This document shows positions 32,893-41,209 of a DNA stretch of 64,000 nucleotides, in pieces. Each line of letters opens with the position of its first letter. Within the stretch, counting starts at the first letter, position 1. The translations under genes were made by a program, and so were the position numbers. Origin of the DNA: an uncultured Acidimicrobiales bacterium (lineage in GTDB: Bacteria; Actinomycetota; Acidimicrobiia; Acidimicrobiales; SHLQ01); assembly GCA_938041035.1 (NCBI GenBank), contig CALHYX010000078.1, forward strand, positions 16,662 to 80,661, in the 5' to 3' direction. The notes under the pieces are model-generated. The model searched no databases. It worked only from the letters and a program-made list of their open reading frames with translations, and was not told the origin of the DNA.

Positions 32893-34146
32893 GTGATCGA
32901 TCTCAAGGCCCTGCAAACGAACGATGACTACCGAGCCGGAGCCATCCGGAAGGGGGCCGACGCGGGAGCCATCGACACGCTGCTCGCCGCGGACGAGAGC
33001 CGGCGCGCCATCCTGCTCGAGGTCGAAAGCCTGCGGGCCGAGGCCAACGCTGCCTCCAAGGAGATAGGCCGCGCCGAACCCGACGAGCGCGAGGCCAAGC
33101 TGAGCGCCGCCAAGGAGCTCAAAGACCAACTGAGCGTGCGTGAAACGCAGCTGTCGGAGCTCCAGGAGCAGGTCGACGAGCTCGCGCTCGCCGTGCCGAA
33201 TCCGGCCCATCACTCCGTGCCCGACGGCGGCGAGGAGGACTTCGAGCTCATCGCCACCGTCGGCGGCCAGCCCGATCCTCCGCCCCTCGATCACGCCGAC
33301 TACGGCGAGCGCATGCACTGGGTCGATTCCGAGCTCGGCGCCAAGGTCAGCGGCAGCCGGTTCGCCTACCTCAAGAACGAGGCCGTTCTGCTCGAGCTCG
33401 CGCTCGTGCAATTCGCGACAAACAAACTGGTCAAGCGGGGCTTCAGCCCGGTGGTGCCCCCCGTGCTCGTGCGCGAGGAGATGATGGTCGACGCCGGGTT
33501 CTTCCCCACCGATCGAAACCAGGTATACGAACTGGCCGACGACGACCTTTTTCTCGTCGGCACCTCCGAGGTTCCCCTGGCGGGAATGCACCGCGGCGAT
33601 CGATTCGAGGCCGATGAGCTGCCCCGCCGATACATGGGCTACTCGAGCTGCTTTCGGCGCGAGGCCGGTACCTACGGCAAGGACACTCGCGGCATTTTCC
33701 GGGTGCACCAGTTCAACAAGGTCGAGATGTTCATCTGGTCGCGCCCCGAGGATTCCTGGGCCGAGCACGAGAACCTGCTGACCATCGAACGCGAGATCCT
33801 CGACGAGTTGGGCCTGCCGTACCGGGTCATCAACGTCGCCAGCGGCGACCTCGGCACCCCGGCGGCCAAGAAGTACGACTGCGAAGTCTGGCTGCCGTCG
33901 GAAGGCACCTACCGGGAGTTGACCTCCTGTTCGAACTACGTCGACTTCTCCGCCCGTCGGCTCGGCACCCGGGTGAAGACCGAGAACGGCACCGAGTTTG
34001 CCCACACGCTCAACGGCACCGCCTGCGCCGTGGGCCGCACGCTCGTGTTCCTGATGGAGCATTGCCAGCAGCTCGATGGCAGCTTCGTGGTTCCCGAGGT
34101 CCTGCGCCCCTACTGCGGCCTCGACGTCATCGCCCCGCCCGCCTGA
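32893..34146 (+). CDS. serS: Seryl-tRNA synthetase
   Basis: A 417-residue class II synthetase that charges tRNA-Ser (and tRNA-Sec, relevant to the selenoprotein in this window). An N-terminal coiled-coil arm (residues 25-105) precedes the catalytic domain. Motif 2 is SSCFRREAGTYGKDTRGIFR, the Ser-binding TSEVPLAG is upstream, and motif 3 ends NGTACAVGRTLVFLMEH. Start is GTG. Complete. Confidence 0.96.
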   Translation: MIDLKALQTNDDYRAGAIRKGADAGAIDTLLAADESRRAILLEVESLRAEANAASKEIGRAEPDEREAKLSAAKELKDQLSVRETQLSELQEQVDELALAVPNPAHHSVPDGGEEDFELIATVGGQPDPPPLDHADYGERMHWVDSELGAKVSGSRFAYLKNEAVLLELALVQFATNKLVKRGFSPVVPPVLVREEMMVDAGFFPTDRNQVYELADDDLFLVGTSEVPLAGMHRGDRFEADELPRRYMGYSSCFRREAGTYGKDTRGIFRVHQFNKVEMFIWSRPEDSWAEHENLLTIEREILDELGLPYRVINVASGDLGTPAAKKYDCEVWLPSEGTYRELTSCSNYVDFSARRLGTRVKTENGTEFAHTLNGTACAVGRTLVFLMEHCQQLDGSFVVPEVLRPYCGLDVIAPPA

Positions 34147-34183
34147 CGAAGCACCGCCAGCACAATTTTCGCCCTTCTTGCCC

Positions 34184-34220
34184 CGCGACCGCTCTGGTGC
34201 CTGGCACCAGAGCGGTCGCG
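34184..34220. repeat. Dispersed palindrome, copy 1 (between serS and ctaG)
   Basis: A perfect 37-bp inverted repeat: arms CGCGACCGCTCTGGTGC with a CTG centre. The core TGGTGCCTGGCACCA is shared with copies at 45901, 45975, 56107 and 56193. It lies between convergent genes and could terminate both, but no T-tract follows on either strand. Confidence 0.9.
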
Positions 34221-34264
34221 GCCGGCAAAGTGGGGCGACCTTTTGATTTCCGCGGGTTCGGGGG

Positions 34265-35242
34265 CTAGTTGGCGCTGGAATCCGGCGCGGTGCTGCGGTC
34301 GAATTCGGCCTGGACCGCGGCGAACGTCAGCTCCGCGTCCGGATCGAGCCCGGCGCCGTCGGGACCGGTATCGGCCGGGCCGCCGGTGCCGCTTGCGGGG
34401 TCGTCGGCGTCGATGACCAGCGGATCGGGCCGGTAGCGACGCTTGGCCCGGTCGGCGTCGACCTGGCCACCGACATGGCGGAAGAAGATGGTGGCGATCC
34501 AACCCCACAGATAGAGCCCGCCGAGAACCTTCATCACTAGGCCGGCCATCTGCTGGTCACTCGCCACCGAGATACCCCACAGCCGGTCCGGGGTGTCGTA
34601 CGCGCTGTACACCGCACCCTCGGCAAAGGTCAGCCACCCCGCCGGCACCGTCGGGATGATCGACATGATGAACAGGAACAGCGCTCGACCCATCGGTGGG
34701 AGGCGTTGCTCCGGGATGGGCCCGACGACCACGTTCCACATCAGCAACGAGGAGAAGAACACGACGAGATGGGCGGCGTAGTGGAACGGCCCGTTCTCCA
34801 CCGACAGGTTGACGATGACTTCCCAGTGGGTGAGCGCCGCCACCGCGTTGAAGATCACGCCGGCCACGATCGGGTGGGTGAGTCGCTGCAGAACCTTGGA
34901 GGCCGGGCCCCCGTCGAGCACGATGAGGCGGGCGAGCCATTCCGGCACCGCCAGCAGAATCAGCGGCGGCACGACGAAACTGATGAGCATGTGCTGCACC
35001 ATGTGCACCGAGTAGAGGTACTTCTCGGCAATGTCGTGCATCGGCCAGTCGGCCGCCAACCACAACAGGGCCACGGCAAAGCCGAACGCGATCTTGTTGC
35101 GCCGGGTGACCACGGGCCCGTCGGTGACCACCTTGGGGCCGATGACCTTCGCCGCGTACCAGCCGAGCCCGATGAGGCTGGCGACCAGCACCCATACCTC
35201 GGGGTGCAGTTCGTATTTCCAGGCGTTGATGGCCAGCGTCAT
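34265..35242 (-). CDS. ctaG: Cytochrome c oxidase assembly protein, CtaG (caa3-type) family
   Basis: A 325-residue polytopic membrane protein thought to help insert copper into oxidase. Seven or so helices; conserved His/Met include WPMHDIAEKYLYSVHMVQHM and NGPFHYAAHLVVFFSSLLMW. A 60-residue hydrophilic C-terminal tail rich in Asp, Pro and Gly follows. Last gene of the oxidase cluster, 63 bp after the subunit IV gene. Confidence 0.9.
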   Translation of the reverse strand: MTLAINAWKYELHPEVWVLVASLIGLGWYAAKVIGPKVVTDGPVVTRRNKIAFGFAVALLWLAADWPMHDIAEKYLYSVHMVQHMLISFVVPPLILLAVPEWLARLIVLDGGPASKVLQRLTHPIVAGVIFNAVAALTHWEVIVNLSVENGPFHYAAHLVVFFSSLLMWNVVVGPIPEQRLPPMGRALFLFIMSIIPTVPAGWLTFAEGAVYSAYDTPDRLWGISVASDQQMAGLVMKVLGGLYLWGWIATIFFRHVGGQVDADRAKRRYRPDPLVIDADDPASGTGGPADTGPDGAGLDPDAELTFAAVQAEFDRSTAPDSSAN

Positions 35243-35305
35243 CGCGAACCCGAGCGCGCCGCTTGGACCGGCCGGGACGAGGGGGGCCGGCGGTCGGTCA
35301 TCAGC

Positions 35306-35656
35306 TCAGATGTTGTCCCACAGCTGCGAGGCGGACAGCATCACCACATACACGCCGGCGGCCAACACGAGCCCGGCGACGAAGAACTTGGTGAACATCG
35401 GCGAGTCGAGCTTGAGGTGCATGAACCAACCGCACACGTAATAGAACTTCACGAACATCATCAGCAGCAGCGAGGGGATGAACAGCGGCCCGAAGTCGAC
35501 GTAAAAGGTGAGGACCTCGACCGCGGTGATGATGGCGAGCCCGATGGCGATGCCGACGTACTTGCGGTCTGAGGGATGGTGGTGGTGGTCGGCATCGTGG
35601 TGGTCGGCATCGTGCATGCCGGCCTCGACCGTGTCGGAGAGGGTTTCGCTGCTCAT
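35306..35656 (-). CDS. Cytochrome c oxidase subunit IV (prokaryotic COX4)
   Basis: A 116-residue membrane protein of three helices with the family pattern DRKYVGIAIGLAIITAVEVL and VCGWFMHLKLDSPMF. Before the first helix is a His/Asp-rich tail (HDADHHDADHHHHPSD) that probably binds metal. Its ATG abuts the ctaE stop, so it is translated with it. Confidence 0.88.
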   Translation of the reverse strand: MSSETLSDTVEAGMHDADHHDADHHHHPSDRKYVGIAIGLAIITAVEVLTFYVDFGPLFIPSLLLMMFVKFYYVCGWFMHLKLDSPMFTKFFVAGLVLAAGVYVVMLSASQLWDNI

Positions 35657-36322
35657 CTAGATTCCCTTGGCCATCAGGTACACGACGGTGAAAATGAAGA
35701 TCCACACCACGTCGACAAAGTGCCAGTACAGCCCGACGATCTCCACCGTCTCGGCGTTCTCGGTCTTCAGTTTGCCCCGAACCGACGAGAAATAGAGCGA
35801 CATCAACATGACGATGCCCATCGACACGTGCACGCCGTGGAAGCCGGTGAGGGTGAAGAACGCCGAGGAGAACGGGCTAGTGGTGTAACCCAGGCCCTCC
35901 CGGTAGAACGACGTGAACTCATACACCTGGCCGCCGATGAACACGGCGCCGAGCAGGGCGGTGGTCAGAATCCACAGCCGGGTGCGGGGATGGTCGCCCC
36001 GGGTGATCGCCGATAGGGCCAGCACCATCGTGAGCGAGCTCATCAACAACACGAACGAGCTCACCGAGGTGAACGGGATGTCGAAGATCTCGGCGGCCGC
36101 CGGGCCGTCCTGGTTGTTGTTGCGGTACAGCAGGTAACCCGAGATCAGGCCACCGAACAACAGACACTCCGAACCGAGAAACGCCCACATGGCCAGCTTC
36201 TGGTTCGAGATACCGGTGCTCCCCGGCTGGTGGTCGCCCACCTTGGCCGAGTGGGAGGCATCGGCGGCTTCGACCGCCTGTTCGTCAAGCACCTCGCTGT
36301 CAACCATCGTGCTCTCAGCCAA
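35657..36322 (-). CDS. ctaE: Cytochrome c oxidase subunit III
   Basis: A 221-residue five-helix protein. LAMWAFLGSECLLFGGLISG and the last three helices with SAFFTLTGFHGVHVSMGIVM and GLYWHFVDVVWIFIFTVVYL (Glu and His of the lipid/oxygen path) are standard COX3. It overlaps the end of ctaD by eight bases. Part of the aa3 complex. Confidence 0.95.
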   Translation of the reverse strand: MAESTMVDSEVLDEQAVEAADASHSAKVGDHQPGSTGISNQKLAMWAFLGSECLLFGGLISGYLLYRNNNQDGPAAAEIFDIPFTSVSSFVLLMSSLTMVLALSAITRGDHPRTRLWILTTALLGAVFIGGQVYEFTSFYREGLGYTTSPFSSAFFTLTGFHGVHVSMGIVMLMSLYFSSVRGKLKTENAETVEIVGLYWHFVDVVWIFIFTVVYLMAKGI

Positions 36323-38378
36323 CGGGGGCCTCCTCGGACTCGATCGCTACGTCGTCGGCACCCTCGGGGGCATCGAGGGCCGCAGCGGCTTCAGGGTCGG
36401 TGTCGGGATCATCGTCGTGATCACCGTGGTCGTCGTGACCGCCGTGGTGCGCGTCGGGGTCATCAGCGGGTTCGAACACCCAGCCGAAGGAACCGGCGGC
36501 GACCAGCAGGCCACCCAGCACGCACAACCACAGGTTGTAGATCAGGCCGTAGCCAATGAACGGCAGTCCGGCGGCCAGCACCATGGGCCAGTACGACGGG
36601 GCGGGGAGGTGCACGCCGGTGGCGGTGCCGGGCTGGGCTACCTCGTCGCCGGTGGCGATGCGGTGGACGGTGCCGTCGTCATCGATGTCGTACTTGCGGA
36701 ACCAGAACTCGTCGACCTGCTGCACTTCGATCTCTTCGTCGAAGTTGTGCTCGGGCGTCGGCGAGGCGGTCATCCACTCCAGGCCGCGGGCATCCCACGG
36801 GTCGGGACCCACCGGCGGCAGGTGCTTGGCCTGACGCTGACTCACGAAGATGTTGATGACGAAGATCAAGACGCCGAGGAAGATGACGAACGCACCGACC
36901 GAGGCGACCAGGTTCCACAGTTCGAACCCAAAGCCTTCGCTGTAGGTGTCGATACGGCGGCTCATGCCCTGGAGCCCGAGAATGTGCATGGGGCCGAACG
37001 TGAGGTTGAATCCCACGATCTGGAGCCAGAAGTTCCACTTACCCCAGCGCTCGTTCAGCTTGTAGCCAAACGCCTTGGGCCACCAGAAGTAGAAGCCGGC
37101 AAAGATGCCGAGCAGCGCACCGCCGAAGATCACGTAGTGGAAGTGAGCCACGATGTAGTAGGTGTCGGTCTGTTGCGTGTCGGCCGGGGCGACCGCGTGG
37201 GTCACGCCGGACAGGCCGCCGATGGTGAACATCGAGACCACGCCGACGGCGAACAACATCGCCGTGTTGAATTTGAGTCGACCGCCGAGCATGGTCGCCA
37301 ACCAGTTGAATATCTTCACACCGGTAGGCACGGCGATGAGCATGGTCGACATCGAGAACGCCGTGACCGAGATCGGGCCGAGGCCGGACACGAACATGTG
37401 GTGGGCCCACACGCCCCATCCCATGAAGCCGATGGCGATACCGGAGAACACCATGACCTTGTAGCCAAAGATCGGCTTGCGGCTAAAGACCGGAATGACC
37501 TCGGAGATGATGCCGAAACTCGGCAGGATCAAGATGTAGACCTCGGGGTGACCAAAGATCCAGAACAGGTGCTGCCACAGCAACGGGTCCGAACCGGCGT
37601 CCGGGTTGAAGAAGTTGGCGTCGTAGAGCCGATCGAACATCAAGAAGAACAGCGCCACGGTGATGACCGGAACGGCGAACAGCAGCAGGAACTGCGTGAT
37701 GAGCAGCATCCAGGTGAGTACCGGCATGCGAAACAGGGTCATTCCCTTGGCCCGCATGTTCAGACAGGTGACGATGAGGTTGACCGCCGACACCAGCGAG
37801 CCGATACCGGTGATCTGCAGGCCGATGGCGTAGAAGTCGATGCCCTTACTGGGTGAGAAGGCCACGCCGTGGTTGGGGGCGTAGTTGAACCAGCCGCCGT
37901 CGGGGGCGTTCTCCCACCAGCCGCCGATGATGACCGACGAGCACAGGAACAGCCCGCCGAAGAACCACACCCACAAGCTGAGGGCGTTCATCCGGGGGAA
38001 GGCGACGTCGCGGGCGCCGATCTGCAACGGGATCAGGTAGTTCGCGAAGGCGGCGGCGAGCGGCATGATCACCAGGAAGATCATCGTGACGCCGTGGGTG
38101 GTGAAGACCTGGTTGTAGGTCTCGGCGCTCAGAAAGTCGTTCCCGGGGACCGCGAGCTGAATCCGGATGGCCAGCGCTTCAAGCCCACCGATCAGAAAGA
38201 AGAACATGGCGAAGACGCCGTACATGATGCCGATGCGCTTGTGATCGACGGTGAACAGCCAACTGGCGATGCCGGTGTTACCCGACGGCCGCGTGAGCAC
38301 GCCGAGGGGCTGTTCGGCATATTCCGGAAGCGGATCGCCGGCTTCGAGTTCGAGAGGTGGTTCCTCAGTAATTGCCAT
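36315..38378 (-). CDS. ctaD: Cytochrome c oxidase subunit I
   Basis: A 687-residue catalytic subunit. Heme a ligands are His95 (FTTHGVTMIF) and His414. CuB ligands are His277 (FGHPEVYILILP) with the cross-linked Tyr281, and His326/327 (WAHHMF). The heme a3 ligand is His412 (VAHFHYV). All proton-pathway landmarks of an A-type oxidase are present. The protein is extended by about 130 residues beyond helix XII, including one or two more helices and an acidic His tail (DAHHGGHDDHGDHDDDPD). Confidence 0.97.
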   Translation of the reverse strand: MAITEEPPLELEAGDPLPEYAEQPLGVLTRPSGNTGIASWLFTVDHKRIGIMYGVFAMFFFLIGGLEALAIRIQLAVPGNDFLSAETYNQVFTTHGVTMIFLVIMPLAAAFANYLIPLQIGARDVAFPRMNALSLWVWFFGGLFLCSSVIIGGWWENAPDGGWFNYAPNHGVAFSPSKGIDFYAIGLQITGIGSLVSAVNLIVTCLNMRAKGMTLFRMPVLTWMLLITQFLLLFAVPVITVALFFLMFDRLYDANFFNPDAGSDPLLWQHLFWIFGHPEVYILILPSFGIISEVIPVFSRKPIFGYKVMVFSGIAIGFMGWGVWAHHMFVSGLGPISVTAFSMSTMLIAVPTGVKIFNWLATMLGGRLKFNTAMLFAVGVVSMFTIGGLSGVTHAVAPADTQQTDTYYIVAHFHYVIFGGALLGIFAGFYFWWPKAFGYKLNERWGKWNFWLQIVGFNLTFGPMHILGLQGMSRRIDTYSEGFGFELWNLVASVGAFVIFLGVLIFVINIFVSQRQAKHLPPVGPDPWDARGLEWMTASPTPEHNFDEEIEVQQVDEFWFRKYDIDDDGTVHRIATGDEVAQPGTATGVHLPAPSYWPMVLAAGLPFIGYGLIYNLWLCVLGGLLVAAGSFGWVFEPADDPDAHHGGHDDHGDHDDDPDTDPEAAAALDAPEGADDVAIESEEAPVG

Positions 38379-38386
38379 GTTCGTCC

Positions 38387-39649
38387 TCAGTCGACCTGGG
38401 TAGCGGCGATCATCTCGTCACTCGGGCGGGGGCCGAGCGTCTCGAGGTAATCGACGAGATCGTCGATGGTTTCCTCGGAAAGCCCGAGGTTGGGCATGCC
38501 CCGTTCGGGCGCGGCGTTGGCCTTGATGGCCTCCGGATTGCGCAACCAGGACTCGAGATTGTTGCGGTTGAGCGTGCCGTCGGGGTTGTACAGATCGAGG
38601 ATGCCGCCGGCCAGGGTGGTGCGGCTGGCGAAATGGGTGAGGTTCGGGGCCGCGCCCGATACCTGAGTGGCGCCGTCGTAGGTGAGGTCGTTGACCCCCT
38701 GAACGAGGTGACACGACGCGCAGTTCTGCGTAAACGCCACCAGACCGCGCTGAGCACCGGTGGCCTCGGGCGCCTCGACCTCGGAGCCGTCCGCGGCGCG
38801 GTACGCCTCGAGCCAGGCTTCGGCGCCGGGAGGAGTTTCGGCATCGGCGAGCTGGGCGGTGACCCACTCCTGGAAATCCTCCGGCGTGAGCGCCACGGCC
38901 TGCATGCGCATCCGCGAGTGCGAAAGGCCGCAGAACTCCGTGCACTGACCGAAGTACAGGCCCGGGTCGTTCGCCTGGATCTTCCAGGGCGAGAAGCGCC
39001 CCGGGACGGCGTCACGTTTGCCGTTGAGGGCGGGAATCCAATGGCTGTGGATCACGTCCCGGCTGGTGATCGTGAGCTCGACCTCTTCGCCGATCGGCAT
39101 CACGAGCTGACCGGCGGTGACGATGTCGGCCGGGGGGAGGTCCTTGGCCGGATTGCCGTTGGCGTCATCGAGCTCTTCGAGCTTGTCCGCATCGAAGTAG
39201 TAGCGGTACTCCCACCACCACTGCTGACCGACGACGACGACGTGCGGGTCCCACATGACCTCGCCCTCGGCGGTCTGGATCGGAAGGGCGTTGGCTTCGG
39301 TGGCATTGAGATCGCTCAACAGAATCCAGGTGAACGCACCGATGGCGGCCATGATCGCGAACGGGATGAAGGTCCAGCCGATCTCCCAGGACGTCTTCCC
39401 GTGCACCTGTTCGGGCCAGTCGCCCTCTTCGTATTCGGTCACCCGGTACTTGGCCCACATGAACAGCGTGAGGCCGAGGATGAGGAAGAAGACGAGGAAC
39501 GCCACGATGAAGATCGGGTCGATCAGGTTGTCGATCTGCTCGCTGTATTCGCCCTCGGGCTTCAGCGTGTCGAGCTCGGCGTCGTCAGCACAACCAGCGA
39601 CGAAGGCGACTACGGACAACAGCGCGGCAGGCAACCGCAGACGGCGCAT
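38387..39649 (-). CDS. ctaC: Cytochrome c oxidase subunit II fused to cytochrome c
   Basis: A 420-residue protein: lipobox-type leader (LLSVVAFVAGC), two helices, a cupredoxin CuA domain with GQCTEFCGLSHSRM (both Cys, His and Met ligands) and VIHSHWIPALNG, and a C-terminal cytochrome c with NCASCH (heme attachment) and axial Met in ERGMPNLGLS. This caa3-like fusion receives electrons directly. The ATG at 39649 has GGGAG upstream and starts at the leader. It is followed by ctaD after 8 bp. Confidence 0.93.
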   Translation of the reverse strand: MRRLRLPAALLSVVAFVAGCADDAELDTLKPEGEYSEQIDNLIDPIFIVAFLVFFLILGLTLFMWAKYRVTEYEEGDWPEQVHGKTSWEIGWTFIPFAIMAAIGAFTWILLSDLNATEANALPIQTAEGEVMWDPHVVVVGQQWWWEYRYYFDADKLEELDDANGNPAKDLPPADIVTAGQLVMPIGEEVELTITSRDVIHSHWIPALNGKRDAVPGRFSPWKIQANDPGLYFGQCTEFCGLSHSRMRMQAVALTPEDFQEWVTAQLADAETPPGAEAWLEAYRAADGSEVEAPEATGAQRGLVAFTQNCASCHLVQGVNDLTYDGATQVSGAAPNLTHFASRTTLAGGILDLYNPDGTLNRNNLESWLRNPEAIKANAAPERGMPNLGLSEETIDDLVDYLETLGPRPSDEMIAATQVD

Positions 39650-39741
39650 CAGATCTCCCGGGGAGGCCGGTCGGGTGGGCGAATCATCGGAGTGTGCTCG
39701 GCGACGACGGTTTGGGCCAAGCCCAGTGGAGCTTCGTTGCA

Positions 39742-40566
39742 TCAACCTTCGCCCTCGTCGGAATGGCCCTCGCCCTCATCGGAGTGGCCTTCGCCCTCTT
39801 CAGAGTGCTCCTCACCCTCTTCGCCGTGGTGGAAGTCACGCTCGCCGGCGGCGATACCCCAGATGCCGCCGCCCAACACGCCGACGAGGCCGAGCATGGC
39901 GACGCCGGCGACCAGGTTCTTGGGCAGGTCGGGCTTGAAGTTGAGCAGGACGGCGCCGAAGAAGATCAGACTCGCCACCACGATGGCGACCAGCACGGCT
40001 CCGTTGGCCGAGACCGCGAGGAAGATCCGAGACACCGACACCACGATCACGCCGATGGCGGCGAACCCGAGCATGGGCACCTCCATCGGCAACATGATGC
40101 GATTGCGCAGCTCGCGGTTGGCGTCCGGGTCGCCGGTGGCCATGTCGGCCCAGGCGTAGGTGGCCCACTCAAAGGCGGCGGCGCCGCACAGAACGATGCC
40201 GACGACGAAGAGGATCTGGCTGACGACGAGACCGACCACGGTGGTGGCCGCACCGAGCGCGGCGACCAGCGGCCAGTAGCTGGCGTCGAGGGGACGCTGA
40301 CCGGCCGGGGCGCTGTTCATGCCGCGGTGATGCGCAGCCGCTTCGGCGTCGGCATCGCGAAACGACACGAGGAGTGCGCCGAGGGCACCGAAGATCACGC
40401 CGCCCCAGAGCAAGATGCCGTAGCCGGCGTGGTCGCCCACACCGCCCTTCCAGCCGAGCGACAGCGGACCGACGCCGCCGCCACCGCTCACCCAGCCGTA
40501 CACGAGGGAGGCAAAAACGGCGAGCAGGGCCCAACCGAAGAAGGTCTTGAATCCAGTGGTCAGCAT
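39742..40566 (-). CDS. Membrane protein of the oxidase cluster with repeated His-acidic tail
   Basis: A 274-residue protein of unknown family. About six to seven helices, including LLAVFASLVYGWVSG, ATTVVGLVVSQILFVVGIVL and AVLVAIVVASLIFFGAVLL. The last 32 residues are hydrophilic: HHGEEGEEHSEEGEG then HSDEGEG twice, a tandem 7-residue unit encoded by near-identical 21-bp repeats. Located between ctaC and the COX3-like gene, it is likely an accessory subunit or metal-handling factor of the oxidase. No catalytic motif seen. Confidence 0.75.
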   Translation of the reverse strand: MLTTGFKTFFGWALLAVFASLVYGWVSGGGGVGPLSLGWKGGVGDHAGYGILLWGGVIFGALGALLVSFRDADAEAAAHHRGMNSAPAGQRPLDASYWPLVAALGAATTVVGLVVSQILFVVGIVLCGAAAFEWATYAWADMATGDPDANRELRNRIMLPMEVPMLGFAAIGVIVVSVSRIFLAVSANGAVLVAIVVASLIFFGAVLLNFKPDLPKNLVAGVAMLGLVGVLGGGIWGIAAGERDFHHGEEGEEHSEEGEGHSDEGEGHSDEGEG

Positions 40567-40612
40567 GGCGTACCTAAGGCGAGAAACGACAGGGAACGAA
40601 GGGGCATCGGCG

Positions 40613-41209
40613 TCATTTGGTGACGTAGATGATGTACCAAATGGCGGTGTAGATCGCGACCATCAGGTACCAGATCAGGGCGACGGAAACGAGGCCGTCG
40701 GTGTTGCGGCTCGAGTAGTTGCCGGCGAGGGTGCGCAACCCGACGAACACGGCGGCGACCACCACGACGATCATCAGCACCATGTGGGATCCGACGATCG
40801 TGTACAGCAGCGTCGATGCGGCATTGGTGTCGACCGGGAAGTCCATGTCGACGAAGTAGTACGCCGTCTGGTTGATCATCGAGATGCCGAAGATGGCCAC
40901 CAGCGACAGCGCGACGAAAGCGTGCTTACGAATGTCGCGGGCGATCGCGTAGATGGCCCATTGCATCCAGACGATGCTCAATAGCGAGGTGAACCACATG
41001 AACACGCCGGGCGTGAGTTCGATGGTCCCGCTCGGGATCCACGTTTCGCCGGCGCCGAGCGTCTGTTGGCGCTGGCCGACGTAAATCGAGATCAGGGCGG
41101 CAAAGAAGCCGGCAACGGCGGCGCAGCCGAGGGCGGTACCCACGACGAGGGTTCGCGGCCGGGGGACGACCGGGGCGGGAGGCAGGTCGAGCATTTCCGC
41201 GGTTGCCAT
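40613..41209 (-). CDS. Heme-copper oxidase subunit III-like protein
   Basis: A 198-residue five-helix protein. It resembles COX3 (TPGVFMWFTSLLSIVWMQWA; GSHMVLMIVVVVAAVFVGLR; SVALIWYLMVAIYTAIWYII), but the Glu of the second helix and the HxH region of CtaE are not evident. Its ATG overlaps the stop of the COX1-like gene by one base, so the two are made together and probably form a sub-complex separate from CtaD/CtaE. Confidence 0.75.
   Translation of the reverse strand: MATAEMLDLPPAPVVPRPRTLVVGTALGCAAVAGFFAALISIYVGQRQQTLGAGETWIPSGTIELTPGVFMWFTSLLSIVWMQWAIYAIARDIRKHAFVALSLVAIFGISMINQTAYYFVDMDFPVDTNAASTLLYTIVGSHMVLMIVVVVAAVFVGLRTLAGNYSSRNTDGLVSVALIWYLMVAIYTAIWYIIYVTK

Noticed and set aside
32092..34062. 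656-codon minus-strand frame opposite the OmpA-domain gene and serS
   Set aside because: Spans two well-supported plus-strand genes and their intergenic gap; no recognisable motif; a codon-bias shadow.
36189..37856. 555-codon plus-strand frame opposite ctaD
   Set aside because: His/Asp/Arg-rich shadow of the subunit I gene with no fold-like pattern.
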